Assembly (NCBI GenBank): GCA_035934015.1
Contig: DASYYH010000023.1
Location: forward strand, 273,432 to 337,431
Direction: 5' to 3'
DNA: 64,000 nt
Origin: Candidatus Acidiferrales bacterium
GTDB lineage: Bacteria > Acidobacteriota > Terriglobia > Acidiferrales > UBA7541
Shown piece by piece: positions 26,359 through 35,929 of the stretch (the stretch's first letter is position 1; each line of letters begins with the position of its first letter). A program made the position numbers and the translations under genes. The notes beneath the pieces were generated by a model. That model saw only the letters and a list, made by a program, of their open reading frames with translations, was not told where the DNA came from and did no database searches.

Positions 26359-29300
26359 TCAGTAGATGTCGTACTGCTCCCAGTGAAGGGTCGGGTCGGC
26401 TTGAATAATGATGCTCTTGCGCGTCAATTGTTCGAGCTCATCCATCATCGCCGATTCGCGTGTCTTGAGCGCCTTGGCGATCTCCGGATGCACGCGCAGC
26501 GTCAGGCTCGCCGAATCGAGCTCCGGCGCCATTTTGCGCGCTTCGGACTGAATCTCATAGCACAGCGTCGGAATCGACTTCACCATGCCCGAGCCAGTGC
26601 AGTACGGACACGGCTGGCACAGCGTGCGCTCCAGCGCCTGCTTCGTGCGTTTGCGCGTAATGGCCACAAGCCCGAATTCGTTGAAGCGCAGTACCTTTGA
26701 TGGCGCGCGGTCCGACTTCAATGCATCTTCGAGTGCCGCCATCACCTTTTCGCGGTTGCGCCGCTCCTCCATGTCGATGAAGTCGATGATGATGATCCCG
26801 CCCAAATCCCGCAGCCGGATTTGCCGCACGATCTCCTTCACCGCTTCGATGTTTGTCTTGACGATCGTGTCTTCCAGGCGATTCGATCCGCGACCCACGA
26901 ATTTCCCCGTGTTGACGTCGATGGCCACGAGCGCTTCCGTGTGATTGATCACGATGTAGCCGCCCGATTTCAGCCACACTTTTGGCCGCAGCCCTTTGTC
27001 GATTTCCTGCTGAATCCCGAATTCCTCGAAAATCGGCGTCGACTTCGTGAACAGCTTCACGCGGTTCGCCAGCGTCGGCTGGAAGCGGCTCACGAATTCC
27101 AGAACCTTCGTGTATTCCTCCTCCGAATCGACCCAGATCGCCGTGTAATCCGAACTCAAATAGTCGCGGAGAATTCTCTCGACGAGGTTCAAATCGCGGT
27201 GCAGCAGCGACGGCGCTTTGCGCTGCTCGCCGCGTTCTTTGATCTCCGCCCAGGTCTTCGTCAGGAATTCAACGTCCGCGCGCACTTCCTCGGGTGCCGC
27301 GCTCGCCGCAGCCGTGCGCACGATGAATCCGCCGCCGGCCGCCCCTTTCGCTTCGGTCACGAGATGCCGCAAACGGGAACGCTCTTCCGCCGACGCGATT
27401 TTTCGCGACACGCCGGTGTGATCGAGTGTCGGCATATAAACCAAGAATCGCCCCGGCAGCGCGATATGACTCGTGATTCGTGCGCCTTTTTTGCCGAGCG
27501 GTTCTTTCGCGATCTGCACGATGATTTCCTGCCCCGCTTTCAGCAAATCGGAAATCAACTGCGTCCGCCGCGGCTGTCCCCGGTGATGTCCGCCGTGTCC
27601 TCGGAATGGTTTCCGCCCGCGTCCGCGGTCTCGTCCGCCGCGCCTCATTGGTCGCTGCATACGCGCGCGAAAATCGCCGCGCACGCGCGCTTGCATCGGC
27701 TGAGGCTGCTCTTCATCTTCTTTCGCTGCTATTTCCGCGCCCTGCTCCGCCGCCTGCTCGCCAAGTTCGATCGCTTCCGCGATGGCTTCTGCGTCCGCTT
27801 CGCTCACGCCAGAAGGAATTTCCTCGTCCTCTTCCACTTCACCGGCTTCGCCAATAGCATCTTCATCTTCGATCGCGTCGCGCTCCGCGTCTGATGCGCC
27901 TTCGTCAATCTCTGTCATTTCCGCCGCGGCCTGCACGCCATTTTCTTCGAAGCCTGCTTCCTGGCCGTCTTCATTTTCCGCAGCTTCTTGCGCTTCCGCG
28001 GCGCGAGCCTCCTCGGCGTTGCGCTCCGCTTCTTCCTGCTGCGCTTCGGCCACCTGCTCCGCAAGCGCCGCGGCTTCCTCTTCGCTCAACTCCGCCGCGT
28101 GAGGCACTTCGTCCGGCTCGACAAAATGGGTGGTCTCCTCATGCGCAATCACCGCCGCGGGATCCTTGTCTCCCTCGACAATCTCGTCCTCGTGAATCTC
28201 TTTTTCGTGAACGTGCGTCTCCTGTGCTTCGGAGACAAACGCCACATGTGATTCGCCAGCGCTTGCCGTCGTCTCCTGCGATTTCGCCTTCGCCAGCGAC
28301 TCTCCCGGCAGTGGCTCTAGCGCCGTCGCCCAGCCTTGACTCGGTTCTTCTTGGCGACGGCCGAACTCGCGTCTTCCGCGGCCGTGTCTGTCGCGTCCAC
28401 GATCCCGCCCGTAACGCCCGCCCCGATCGCCATGGCCTCCGCGCGAATAACCAGGCGGAAACGGCTCAGCGGCCTCCTGTGGCGTCGTCGCGTGCGCGCC
28501 CGCCTCCTGAGCGCTTGCTTCTGGCGCACCGGTTTCCTGTGCGTTTTCTTCCGCGGTGGGGGTCACTTCCGGAGCGCCATCATTTTCAGGTATTGCATTG
28601 CCGAATTCCATCTCCGGCTTCGCTTCGCCGCTAGTTTCAGCAATGGGCTCCGCGCTTGTAACCGGAGTTATAGGGCTCGCTTTGAGCACCGAGAGCGACT
28701 CGCCCGGCAACAGAACTGCCTCGAATGGTTCAGTCGGCCCCGCTTCCGATGGCTCATATGGCCGGTGCGAGGCGTATTTCGACGAAGGCAACTCACGTCC
28801 ATGCCGCCCGCGGTCTCGTCCACCGTACCGTCCGTCGCGGCCGCGCCCTCCGCGTCCACGATCCCGCCCGCCACGGCCGTACCCGCCGCGATCGTCCCTG
28901 GATCTGCCACCCCGCCCAAAAGGACGCCCGTGATAACCATGCTGCTCCCGTCCCGTCGCGCTCATTGCCGGTTGCGAAGACTCGCCGCCGGTGTTTCCGG
29001 GATGGATTGTTTCGCCCGGCAGCGGCTCGACGTCAATCGGCTCGATCGCTCCTTGTCCAGGTGCGCCTGTTCCGCCGAATGCCTGGCCGCCTTGGTCTTC
29101 CATCTTGTGAATCTTTTCCTCGACGGTGTGAACCACCGTGTCGAATTCTTCTACGTCTTGCAGGAAATCTGTGACGTAAAGGAATGCGTCGCTATCGAGG
29201 CCGATATCCACAAAGGACGATTGCATGCCGGGAAGCACGCGCGTCACTCGCCCTTTGTATATGCTGCCGACTAACGCAAATTCTTTTTCTCGTTCGACGT

Positions 29301-29382
29301 AAATCTCACAAAGCTGTCCATCTTCCAAAATCGCGACCCGCGTTTCGTGCGGGTTCGCGCAAACCACCATCTCCTTCGCCAT
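26359..29382 (-). CDS. rng: Ribonuclease E/G with large disordered insertion
   Basis: 1007 residues. Cleaves single-stranded RNA in rRNA maturation and mRNA decay. The N-terminus (M-A-K-E-M-V-V-C-A-N-P-H-E-T-R-V-A-I-L-E) and S1-domain start are followed at residues about 76-608 by a low-complexity insertion; the S1 domain then resumes (I-V-Q-I-A-K-E-P-L-G-K-K-G-A-R). Catalytic D822 and D867 and the zinc-link C925-P-Y-C928 are present. RNase G is about 490 residues, so half the protein is insertion. The insertion has three Arg/Gly-rich blocks (152-196, 313-343, 578-606) alternating with acidic Ala/Glu stretches and three L-P-G-E-[ST] motifs. Confidence 0.95.
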   Translation of the reverse strand: MAKEMVVCANPHETRVAILEDGQLCEIYVEREKEFALVGSIYKGRVTRVLPGMQSSFVDIGLDSDAFLYVTDFLQDVEEFDTVVHTVEEKIHKMEDQGGQAFGGTGAPGQGAIEPIDVEPLPGETIHPGNTGGESSQPAMSATGREQHGYHGRPFGRGGRSRDDRGGYGRGGRDRGRGGRGRDGRYGGRDRGRHGRELPSSKYASHRPYEPSEAGPTEPFEAVLLPGESLSVLKASPITPVTSAEPIAETSGEAKPEMEFGNAIPENDGAPEVTPTAEENAQETGAPEASAQEAGAHATTPQEAAEPFPPGYSRGGHGDRGGRYGRDRGRDRHGRGRREFGRRQEEPSQGWATALEPLPGESLAKAKSQETTASAGESHVAFVSEAQETHVHEKEIHEDEIVEGDKDPAAVIAHEETTHFVEPDEVPHAAELSEEEAAALAEQVAEAQQEEAERNAEEARAAEAQEAAENEDGQEAGFEENGVQAAAEMTEIDEGASDAERDAIEDEDAIGEAGEVEEDEEIPSGVSEADAEAIAEAIELGEQAAEQGAEIAAKEDEEQPQPMQARVRGDFRARMQRPMRRGGRDRGRGRKPFRGHGGHHRGQPRRTQLISDLLKAGQEIIVQIAKEPLGKKGARITSHIALPGRFLVYMPTLDHTGVSRKIASAEERSRLRHLVTEAKGAAGGGFIVRTAAASAAPEEVRADVEFLTKTWAEIKERGEQRKAPSLLHRDLNLVERILRDYLSSDYTAIWVDSEEEYTKVLEFVSRFQPTLANRVKLFTKSTPIFEEFGIQQEIDKGLRPKVWLKSGGYIVINHTEALVAIDVNTGKFVGRGSNRLEDTIVKTNIEAVKEIVRQIRLRDLGGIIIIDFIDMEERRNREKVMAALEDALKSDRAPSKVLRFNEFGLVAITRKRTKQALERTLCQPCPYCTGSGMVKSIPTLCYEIQSEARKMAPELDSASLTLRVHPEIAKALKTRESAMMDELEQLTRKSIIIQADPTLHWEQYDIY

Positions 29383-29574
29383 GAGAACTCCTCAGGGAGC
29401 ATCGGCGCTCAGCCGCGCGGTGCATATTTGCACGCGAGTGTCCCGGCATTTCCGGGGCGGCCCGGAGGGATTCATTTCTTTCCCTCGCATTCCACTTCAT
29501 CCGATGCGCTCCTCGCTCCCCAATTATGATTTCCGGTGCGCCATGCGCTTCCGGAGTACAAACTTTCTCTGCGC

Positions 29575-30669
29575 TCAGTTGACGAATCGTTTTGTCCTCA
29601 CGTTCATCACCAGGCCCAGAGCCAAAAATCCAAAAATCGTGGACGATCCCCCGTAACTCATAAACGGTAGCGGGATGCCCGTCACAGGCATGTACCCTAT
29701 CACCATTCCAGCGTTGACCAGTACATGAAACGCTAGAATCGCGGCTACCCCCATCACGATATACATCCCCGCCCGGTCTTTTGCTTTTTGGGCGTTATCC
29801 ACCAGCCGCAATAGCAGAGCCAGGTACAACAGTATGACCAATAGTACCCCGAAAAATCCCTGCTCCTCTGCCAGCGCGGCCAGGATGAAATCCGAATACC
29901 GGACCGGGACAAATCCTAATTGATTTTGGCTCCCTTTGCCAAACCCTTTGCCCCAGAATCCGCCCGAACCCACAGCAATTTCCGATTGCAGGATTTGGTA
30001 ACCAGCGCCGCGCGGATTTTCTGCTGGATTCAGGAAGGTCGACAAGCGTTGTTTCTGGTACGGCTTGAGGAAATGTCCGTTCCATCCCGCTACAGCCACC
30101 AAGCTTCCAAGCGCCACAACCGCTACCGCGTGCTTCCAATTAATCCCCGCGAGAAATGCTCCCACCACTGCCACCGGGAAAAGCACCATTGCCGTTCCCA
30201 GATCTGGCTGGAGCAAAACCAGTCCGGCCGGCACGCCCACCACCAAACCTACCTTCACCAAATCAGCCAGTGTCAGCCGCTCCGTTCGCACTTCGCTGAA
30301 ATAGCGCGCCAGCACAATGATTATAATCAACTTTGCCAGCTCTGACACCTGCAAATCGACGCCGCCAATAGCCACCCACCTTCGCGCCCCGAATCGTGAA
30401 TGTCCTGCGGCCAAATCCAGAATCAGTGCACCAATGCATACCAGGTAGAGGACCAGCGACTGGTCGAGCAGCGTGTTGTAGTCGATCCGCGACAGGATCA
30501 GCATCCCCGCCAGTCCAATTGCGATCCACGTCAACTGCTTCCATTGCATTCCGTGCAGCGAACTTCCGTGCGTAGAGGAGTAGATTTCCAGCAGCCCAAC
30601 CAAGCAAATCGTCAGCACGATGGCCAGCAGCCACCAATCGAGGTCAAATCCGCTTCGTCGCTCTCTCAT
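29575..30669 (-). CDS. rodA: Rod shape-determining protein RodA (SEDS glycosyltransferase)
   Basis: 364 residues from the ATG at 30669. It polymerises lipid II in cell elongation together with PBP2. About ten membrane helices; SEDS motifs include W-V-A-I-G, L-Q-P-D-L-G-T-A (family Q-P-D-x-G-T), G-F-W-G-K-G-F-G-K-G-S-Q, F-I-L-A-A-L-A-E-E-Q-G-F and G-I-P-L-P-F-M-S-Y-G-G-S-S. The frame upstream of the start lies inside mrdA. The start overlaps the mrdA stop (ATGA), indicating coupling. Confidence 0.95.
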   Translation of the reverse strand: MRERRSGFDLDWWLLAIVLTICLVGLLEIYSSTHGSSLHGMQWKQLTWIAIGLAGMLILSRIDYNTLLDQSLVLYLVCIGALILDLAAGHSRFGARRWVAIGGVDLQVSELAKLIIIIVLARYFSEVRTERLTLADLVKVGLVVGVPAGLVLLQPDLGTAMVLFPVAVVGAFLAGINWKHAVAVVALGSLVAVAGWNGHFLKPYQKQRLSTFLNPAENPRGAGYQILQSEIAVGSGGFWGKGFGKGSQNQLGFVPVRYSDFILAALAEEQGFFGVLLVILLYLALLLRLVDNAQKAKDRAGMYIVMGVAAILAFHVLVNAGMVIGYMPVTGIPLPFMSYGGSSTIFGFLALGLVMNVRTKRFVN

Positions 30670-32576
30670 TGCGTTTGCGGGGCTGTTTTGACGAGCTGCG
30701 CATGCGCCGGCCCTTGAGGCGCCGCCTGCTTGGCCTGTAGTTCCTGAATCGGTTGTCCCAGTTTCTCTTGGTAATATGCTTCGATAAAGCGTGCTGCCAG
30801 CGGTGCCGCTATCCCACCGGCCTCCAAATGTGTATCCTGTACTAGTACCACTATGGCAATCTCTGGATTTCGCTTTGGCGCGAATCCCACAAACCACGTG
30901 TTGTAGCCATAAGCGCCCCTTCCTCCGGCGGAAACGCGCTCCAGAGCCTGCGCACTGATGGTCTGGGCTGTTCCCGTCTTCCCGCAGAATTCGACGTTCT
31001 GAAGCTTCGCCTGCACCAAAATCGGATAGCCGAGCAAATGAGCTGTGCCCCCATCCTCGTTCACTACGCCGTACATCCCATCAGTTACCTGTTCGACTGT
31101 GTTCTCCGATATTGGGAATCGCACGACCTTTACAGGGCCGAAATCCTTGAGCAGGTGCGGTTCGTAGAAGACTCCTCCAGAGGCGATTCCGCCGATCGTG
31201 CGTACAAGCTGGATGGGGGTGACCTCAATGGGGCCCTGGCCGATCGCGAGTGAAATCGTCGAGCCGGGATACCATTTATGGTGATAGGTGTTCTCTACCC
31301 ATTGCGACGACGGCACCAGCCCTGCTTCCTCGCTCGGAAGATCGATTCCGGTCTTCTTTCCCAGCCCAAGGGACGTTGCGTAGTAGGCAAGCCGGTCAAC
31401 GCCTAGCCGTTCACCAACATTGTAAAAGAACACGTCGCACGATTGGACAATTGCGGTGTGTAGGCCAACATCGCCATGGCCTGAGTGGTGGGTGGACCAC
31501 ACCCAGTCATGGAAGACGCGCCCGTAAAAAGTTGCGTAGCCGGGGCAGAAGACATGAAAATCCCGCGGGGGCATACCCGATTCCAGCATCGCCACCGACT
31601 CCAGAATTTTGAACACAGACCCCGGAGCCAGTTGTGCCTGAATGGCGCGATCCAGCAGCGGCTTGTTGGGATCTGCATTCAGCGTTTTCCACTCACTGCC
31701 TGAAATCCGTACCGAGAAATCATTCGGATCATAGGCCGGATGGCTCGCCATCGCCAGAATTTCACCGTTGCGTGGGTCCATGGCGATGACGGATCCGACT
31801 TTCCCGGCCAGCTCATCCTCCGCGACGGACTGCAAGTCCATGTCGATCGTCAATCGGATCGGCTTTCCCGGGATTGGTTCCATGTCGTCGAGCGTGCGCA
31901 CCGGCTTCCCGATGCTATTCACGATCACTCGCCGCATTCCGTCCGTGCCCGTCAAGGTGTCGTTATATTGTTTTTCGAGGCCCGCTTTGCCCACGATGTC
32001 ACCGGGCTTGTACTTGTCGCCAGACTCTTCGAGTTGTTCCGGCGAAACTTCGCCGACGTACCCGATCACATGCGCGAGGAAATCATTCGGCGGATATTTT
32101 CTCCGCTGCACCAGCATCAATTCGAGTTCCGGCAAATCCACGCGATGGGACTCAACGAACGCAAGGTCCGCTTCGCTCGCTTCCGGTTTCACGACAATCG
32201 GCTGGAATTTTGGTTCGTCGCGCGCGGCATCGAGCTGCTGTTTGAGATCCTCCGCCGTGATATTGAGGCCCGATGTAATCTGTGGCATGTCCTTCTTGAT
32301 TTGTGCGGGATCATCGCGCAGCAGAAGAATGCTGAAGGAAGGATAGTTGTCAACAATCACGCGGCCGTTGCGATCCAGCATTTTTCCCCGCGGCGCAATG
32401 ATCGGAATGGATCGGATGCGGTTTCTTTCCGCAAGATCCGCGAAGTGGCCGGACTGAATGATTTGCAATTTCCAAAAACCGAGAAGCAGAAGAACAACCC
32501 CCAGAACAATGCAGTACGAAACGAGGATTAATCGTCCCTGAGGAAGTCTCTGATCGTTGCCTACCCAATTCGCCAC
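30666..32576 (-). CDS. mrdA: Penicillin-binding protein 2
   Basis: 636 residues with GTG start at 32576 behind GGGAG. A class B transpeptidase acting with RodA. One N-terminal membrane anchor, the dimerisation domain (A-P-R-G-K-M-L-D-R-N-G), then the transpeptidase: S-x-x-K in A-P-G-S-V-F-K-I, S-x-[DN] equivalent in Q-S-C-D-V-F-F-Y, and K-T-G-T-A. Ends in the ATGA overlap with rodA; usual mreBCD neighbours lie outside the window. Confidence 0.95.
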   Translation of the reverse strand: MANWVGNDQRLPQGRLILVSYCIVLGVVLLLLGFWKLQIIQSGHFADLAERNRIRSIPIIAPRGKMLDRNGRVIVDNYPSFSILLLRDDPAQIKKDMPQITSGLNITAEDLKQQLDAARDEPKFQPIVVKPEASEADLAFVESHRVDLPELELMLVQRRKYPPNDFLAHVIGYVGEVSPEQLEESGDKYKPGDIVGKAGLEKQYNDTLTGTDGMRRVIVNSIGKPVRTLDDMEPIPGKPIRLTIDMDLQSVAEDELAGKVGSVIAMDPRNGEILAMASHPAYDPNDFSVRISGSEWKTLNADPNKPLLDRAIQAQLAPGSVFKILESVAMLESGMPPRDFHVFCPGYATFYGRVFHDWVWSTHHSGHGDVGLHTAIVQSCDVFFYNVGERLGVDRLAYYATSLGLGKKTGIDLPSEEAGLVPSSQWVENTYHHKWYPGSTISLAIGQGPIEVTPIQLVRTIGGIASGGVFYEPHLLKDFGPVKVVRFPISENTVEQVTDGMYGVVNEDGGTAHLLGYPILVQAKLQNVEFCGKTGTAQTISAQALERVSAGGRGAYGYNTWFVGFAPKRNPEIAIVVLVQDTHLEAGGIAAPLAARFIEAYYQEKLGQPIQELQAKQAAPQGPAHAQLVKTAPQTQ

Positions 32577-32775
32577 GCAAACTCCCGCGCGGCGGGTCCT
32601 GAGAAACCCGCTCGATACCTCTTCTTACTTCCGCGCATTTCTGGGATGAGTCGTGCCCTCGCTCAACTCCCGGCGGAAAGAAAGGTAAAATTCAACGTAG
32701 CACTTGCTCCGTAGCTGCGCAAGTTCGCTTGTCTTGTTAGATAGCACCCCGGTGCGCAAAAAATCTCGGATGGAG

Positions 32776-33240
32776 TTAATGCGATGCAGAGGGATTCGCT
32801 GTCAGGCCGCCGCTTCCTGCGGATGAAGGAAGCCACTTGCTCATCACCAGTTCCGTGCCGCCGTGCGGCCCGCGCTGGATATCGAATTCATCCATGAACG
32901 CGCGCATCAGAAAAATTCCGCGACCGGAAGTACGCAGGAGATTTTCTTCCGCAAGCGGATCGGGAACATCAGCGAGGCTGAAATTTTCGCCTTCGTCGCG
33001 GATATGAACCACAAGGCGCCGCTCCTCGATCTCGATAATCATTCCGATTTTGCGGCCGTGCTCCTGGCGGTTGCCGTAACTGTATGCGTTGATGATTCCC
33101 TCGCGCACGGACATGCCGATTTTGTGGCAGTCGTCTTCGTCGAAGCCGGACTCGCCGGCCACGCGCAAGGCAATCTCTTCTGCCAGATCCACGCTCTCGA
33201 GCACCGTGTCGAGAGTCACTTCAATGCGTTGGGAGTGCAT
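32776..33240 (-). CDS. RsbW/SpoIIAB-type serine kinase (anti-sigma factor)
   Basis: About 154 residues from the ATG at 33240; a TTG at 33306 is an upstream alternative. The HATPase_c fold is clear: N-box E-G-I-I-N-A-Y-S-Y-G-N, G1 box R-D-E-G, and G2 box S-G-R-G-I-F-L-M-R-A-F-M-D. Such kinases sequester a sigma factor or phosphorylate an anti-anti-sigma protein. No partner gene (RsbV-like or sigma factor) lies next to it. Confidence 0.88.
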   Translation of the reverse strand: MHSQRIEVTLDTVLESVDLAEEIALRVAGESGFDEDDCHKIGMSVREGIINAYSYGNRQEHGRKIGMIIEIEERRLVVHIRDEGENFSLADVPDPLAEENLLRTSGRGIFLMRAFMDEFDIQRGPHGGTELVMSKWLPSSAGSGGLTANPSASH

Positions 33241-33440
33241 CAACACCCGTTTGTCAGTCGCACGAAAAAGCGCGATATGCTCGCACGGCTGTGGCTGGGA
33301 AGTCAATCAAACCGGCGATGCCCGATATGGTAACGCCGCTTTGCACGGCGCGCTATGGGCATGAAGTCACACGGCGATAGTACGAATGTTTTCCATGGCT
33401 GAATTTGTTCGTTTCGTTCTTTTTTTGTTGCTGTTCGTCA

Positions 33441-34982
33441 CTAGGCCCAGTAGGAACGGTCGAGCGTGCGGTATTGGATGGCTTCGCTGAGCTGGCGCGG
33501 CAGAATTTCCGGCGCGCCATCCAAGTCCGCAATCGTGCGGGCAACTTTTAAAATACGATCGTGTGCGCGCGCGGAAAGGCTCAATTTCTGGATGGCGGTC
33601 TCCAGCAATTTTTCGCCTTCTGCGGAGATGGTGCAGTGCTTGCGGAGAAGCTTCGGTGGCATCTGCGCGTTGGCATAGATTTTTTTTTCGATGGCAAAGC
33701 GCTCCTGCTGAACGCGGCGCGCGGCCATCACGCGCTGGCGCACCGCAGCCGAAGATTCCGAGTCGGCGTCGCCGCGCAGTTCCTTATATTTGACCGCAGG
33801 CACTTCGATGTGAATGTCGATGCGGTCGAGCAGCGGCCCGGAAATTTTCGAAACGTAGCGTTGGATCTGCATCGGTGTGCAGTGGCAATCGCGCGTGGGA
33901 TCGCCGAAAAATCCGCAGGGGCAGGGATTCATCGCTGCGGCGAGCATGAAGCGTGCGGGGAAACTGACAGAAAGCGCCGCGCGCGCGATGGACACGATTC
34001 CATCTTCGAGAGGCTGGCGCAAAACTTCCAAAACATTTCGCTCAAACTCCGGCAACTCGTCGAGAAACAGCACGCCGTTATGGCCCAGTGAGACTTCGCC
34101 AGGGCGGGGAATCGCGCCGCCGCCGATCAGGCCGGCGTCGCTGATCGTGTGATGCGGCGAGCGGTACGGCCGCGTCCCAACGAGGCCACGCGAATCGTCG
34201 AGAACGCCGGCGACGCTGTGAATGCGCGTGGTTTCGATGGCCTCTTCAAGCGACATCGGCGGGAGAATCGTGGGAATGCGCTTGGCGAGCATCGTTTTTC
34301 CAGCGCCGGGCGGGCCGATGAATAAAATGTTGTGGCCACCGGCGCAGGCGACTTCGAGCGCACGCTTCGCGGATTGCTGGCCGCGCACATCGCGCAGATC
34401 CACGGGATACTGCGCGGCTTCGGAAAGCATCTGGCGCGTATCGACGCCGATGGGTGCGAAGGATTCCGGCGAATTGATAAGGTCGGCGGCCTTGGGCAAC
34501 GACTTCACAGCGAAGACGCGAATGCCGTCGACGACGGCGGCCTCGCGTGCATTCGCTTCGGGCACGACGACATTGTGAATGCCTTTGTCCCGTGCAGCGA
34601 GCGCTGCGGAAAGCGCTCCGCGCACGGAGCGCACGCTGCCATCGAGGGAAAGTTCGCCGATGAAAACGTAGTCCTCGAGAATTTTGCCGAAGAAGGTTCC
34701 CTGACAGCCAAGCAGGCCGAGGGCCATGGGAAGATCGAATGCGGAGCCTTCCTTGCGCATGTCCGCCGGCGCGAGATTCACAGTCACCGCGAGATGGCCG
34801 GGGTAATCGAAGCCGCAATTTTTCAGTGCGGCTTTCACGCGTTCGCGGCTTTCCTTCACGGCAATGTCCGGCAAGCCGACGACATTGAAGGTCCCGGGCT
34901 GGCCCGGGCCAACGTCGACTTCGACCTCGACGAGATATGCGTCGATGCCGTAAACCGCGGCGCTGAATGACTTAAAGAGCAT
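33441..34982 (-). CDS. comM: YifB/ComM family Mg-chelatase-like AAA+ ATPase
   Basis: 513 residues starting at 34982. ComM is a helicase aiding branch migration during transformation. N-terminal domain with [13 protein letters not shown], central Walker [11 protein letters not shown], Walker [11 protein letters not shown], and the zinc-type cysteines [10 protein letters not shown] before the C-terminal domain. The upstream frame continues 190 codons through repeat-rich DNA without family similarity; that part is not included. The leader is pyrimidine-rich with no Shine-Dalgarno sequence. Confidence 0.95.
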   Translation of the reverse strand: MLFKSFSAAVYGIDAYLVEVEVDVGPGQPGTFNVVGLPDIAVKESRERVKAALKNCGFDYPGHLAVTVNLAPADMRKEGSAFDLPMALGLLGCQGTFFGKILEDYVFIGELSLDGSVRSVRGALSAALAARDKGIHNVVVPEANAREAAVVDGIRVFAVKSLPKAADLINSPESFAPIGVDTRQMLSEAAQYPVDLRDVRGQQSAKRALEVACAGGHNILFIGPPGAGKTMLAKRIPTILPPMSLEEAIETTRIHSVAGVLDDSRGLVGTRPYRSPHHTISDAGLIGGGAIPRPGEVSLGHNGVLFLDELPEFERNVLEVLRQPLEDGIVSIARAALSVSFPARFMLAAAMNPCPCGFFGDPTRDCHCTPMQIQRYVSKISGPLLDRIDIHIEVPAVKYKELRGDADSESSAAVRQRVMAARRVQQERFAIEKKIYANAQMPPKLLRKHCTISAEGEKLLETAIQKLSLSARAHDRILKVARTIADLDGAPEILPRQLSEAIQYRTLDRSYWA

Positions 34983-35130
34983 GGAGAGAGGGAGGCGTGC
35001 GCTCCTTTTGCGCGACGTGAAGATAACGCAAAATGCACTTCCACGCCAGACCAACGCACGGCGGAAAGGGCAGATGCCGGAAGTTGCGGAGAAGGCGAAA
35101 ACGGGATTGAACAAGGGCCGAAATCTGTCC

Positions 35131-35415
35131 CGATTAGAATGAGGTGTCGCCGTTTGTTTTCTGCAAGTTACGCGAAACTCACTGAACGTTGGTGTCCCGA
35201 TTAGAAATGGCGTAGATCGAGAGCGGGACAGGTTCCTCGGGAATGGATGAGGGCGCGAAGAGGTAAAAGAGAGGGGGCGATAGGAGCAGCGTCGCCGGGG
35301 AAAGGATCGCCTCTGCGAGGAAGCGCCAAAATTAACGATTAGAAAATTTGTTGTGCTTTGTTTTCTGTGAGTTGCGGGCAATTCTAATTCTGGGAGTTGG
35401 CGATTAGAAATGAGG
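35131..35415. repeat. Degenerate intergenic repeat with CGATTAGAA motifs
   Basis: CGATTAGAA occurs at 35131, 35199, 35336 and 35401. Between the first pair and the second pair lies a matching internal block, TTTGTTTTCTGCAAGTTACG at about 35152 and TTTGTTTTCTGTGAGTTGCG at about 35357, each about 21 nt after its left motif. So two units of about 70-75 bp start 205 bp apart. Confidence 0.7.
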
Positions 35416-35446
35416 CGGTTTGCTGGGATTCTCTCTGCGGGAGGTT

Positions 35447-35494
35447 CGCTCCGGGCCTGCCTCCCGCCGCGGCGGGCAAGCGGCAGGCAGAGCG
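35447..35494. repeat. Large GC-rich palindrome (cruciform or hairpin)
   Basis: Nested arms: CGCTC/GAGCG (35447-35451 and 35490-35494), GCCTGCC/GGCAGGC (35455-35461 and 35482-35488), and an inner perfect CCCGCC-GC-GGCGGG (35463-35476). A TTTT run follows on the plus strand at 35497. It looks like a repetitive extragenic palindrome. Confidence 0.7.
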
Positions 35495-35716
35495 GGTTTT
35501 CTTTGGCGTATGGCCTACTCACGCGGCTCCTTATCAACTCAATTGACAACATGACTAGCGAAGCATAGTTGCCACGAAAATGCCAGAGACAATGGGTGTG
35601 GATACGGTGTCACGAATGGGAAACGGCCGGGTCCTCCCCACAACGAGTGTCGGGACGTGAAGAGCGCGAAAGAACCGCTCGCCACAACAGGCAAGTCCCT
35701 ACAGAGAATTGGAATC

Positions 35717-35779
35717 CACCCTTCGCGACTTCTTCACTTTGGGCTGCATGCCGCAGCCCGAGCGCGAAGAATGGGCCAC
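35717..35779 (+). repeat. 63-nt palindromic repeat, copy A
   Basis: 57 of 63 positions match copy B at 38073-38135, same orientation, no gaps. Internal dyads are CCTTCGCG/CGCGAAG and GGGCTG/CAGCCC. It lies 150 bp before the RHS core fragment. Confidence 0.85.
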
Positions 35780-35929
35780 CCGGCATTGAGGCCCTTAGGC
35801 ATGACTGAACCGCCCACGCTCGCAACCCGAGCGACGGGGCATCCGATAAACAACCTCAGGAGTGACGTGCGAAAATGGTATCATGCTCGGCGGCACGTTT
35901 ATGGTATATCCAACGAAAAAAACGTGGCT

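Larger units (their letters stand above)
34983..35929. other. Repeat-rich intergenic region upstream of comM
   Basis: About 950 bp without a credible gene. It holds degenerate repeats with CGATTAGAA, a large palindrome and copy A of a 63-nt repeat (each listed separately). Reading frames through it translate to low-complexity sequence. Confidence 0.6.

Noticed and set aside
27894..29274. Long plus-strand frames antisense to the RNase E/G insertion
   Set aside because: Low-complexity Arg/Pro-rich translation mirroring the repetitive insertion; no start context.
32734..32745. GCACC-CC-GGTGC hairpin next to AAAAAA upstream of the RsbW-like gene's end
   Set aside because: The T-run would precede the hairpin on the relevant strand, so it does not make an intrinsic terminator.
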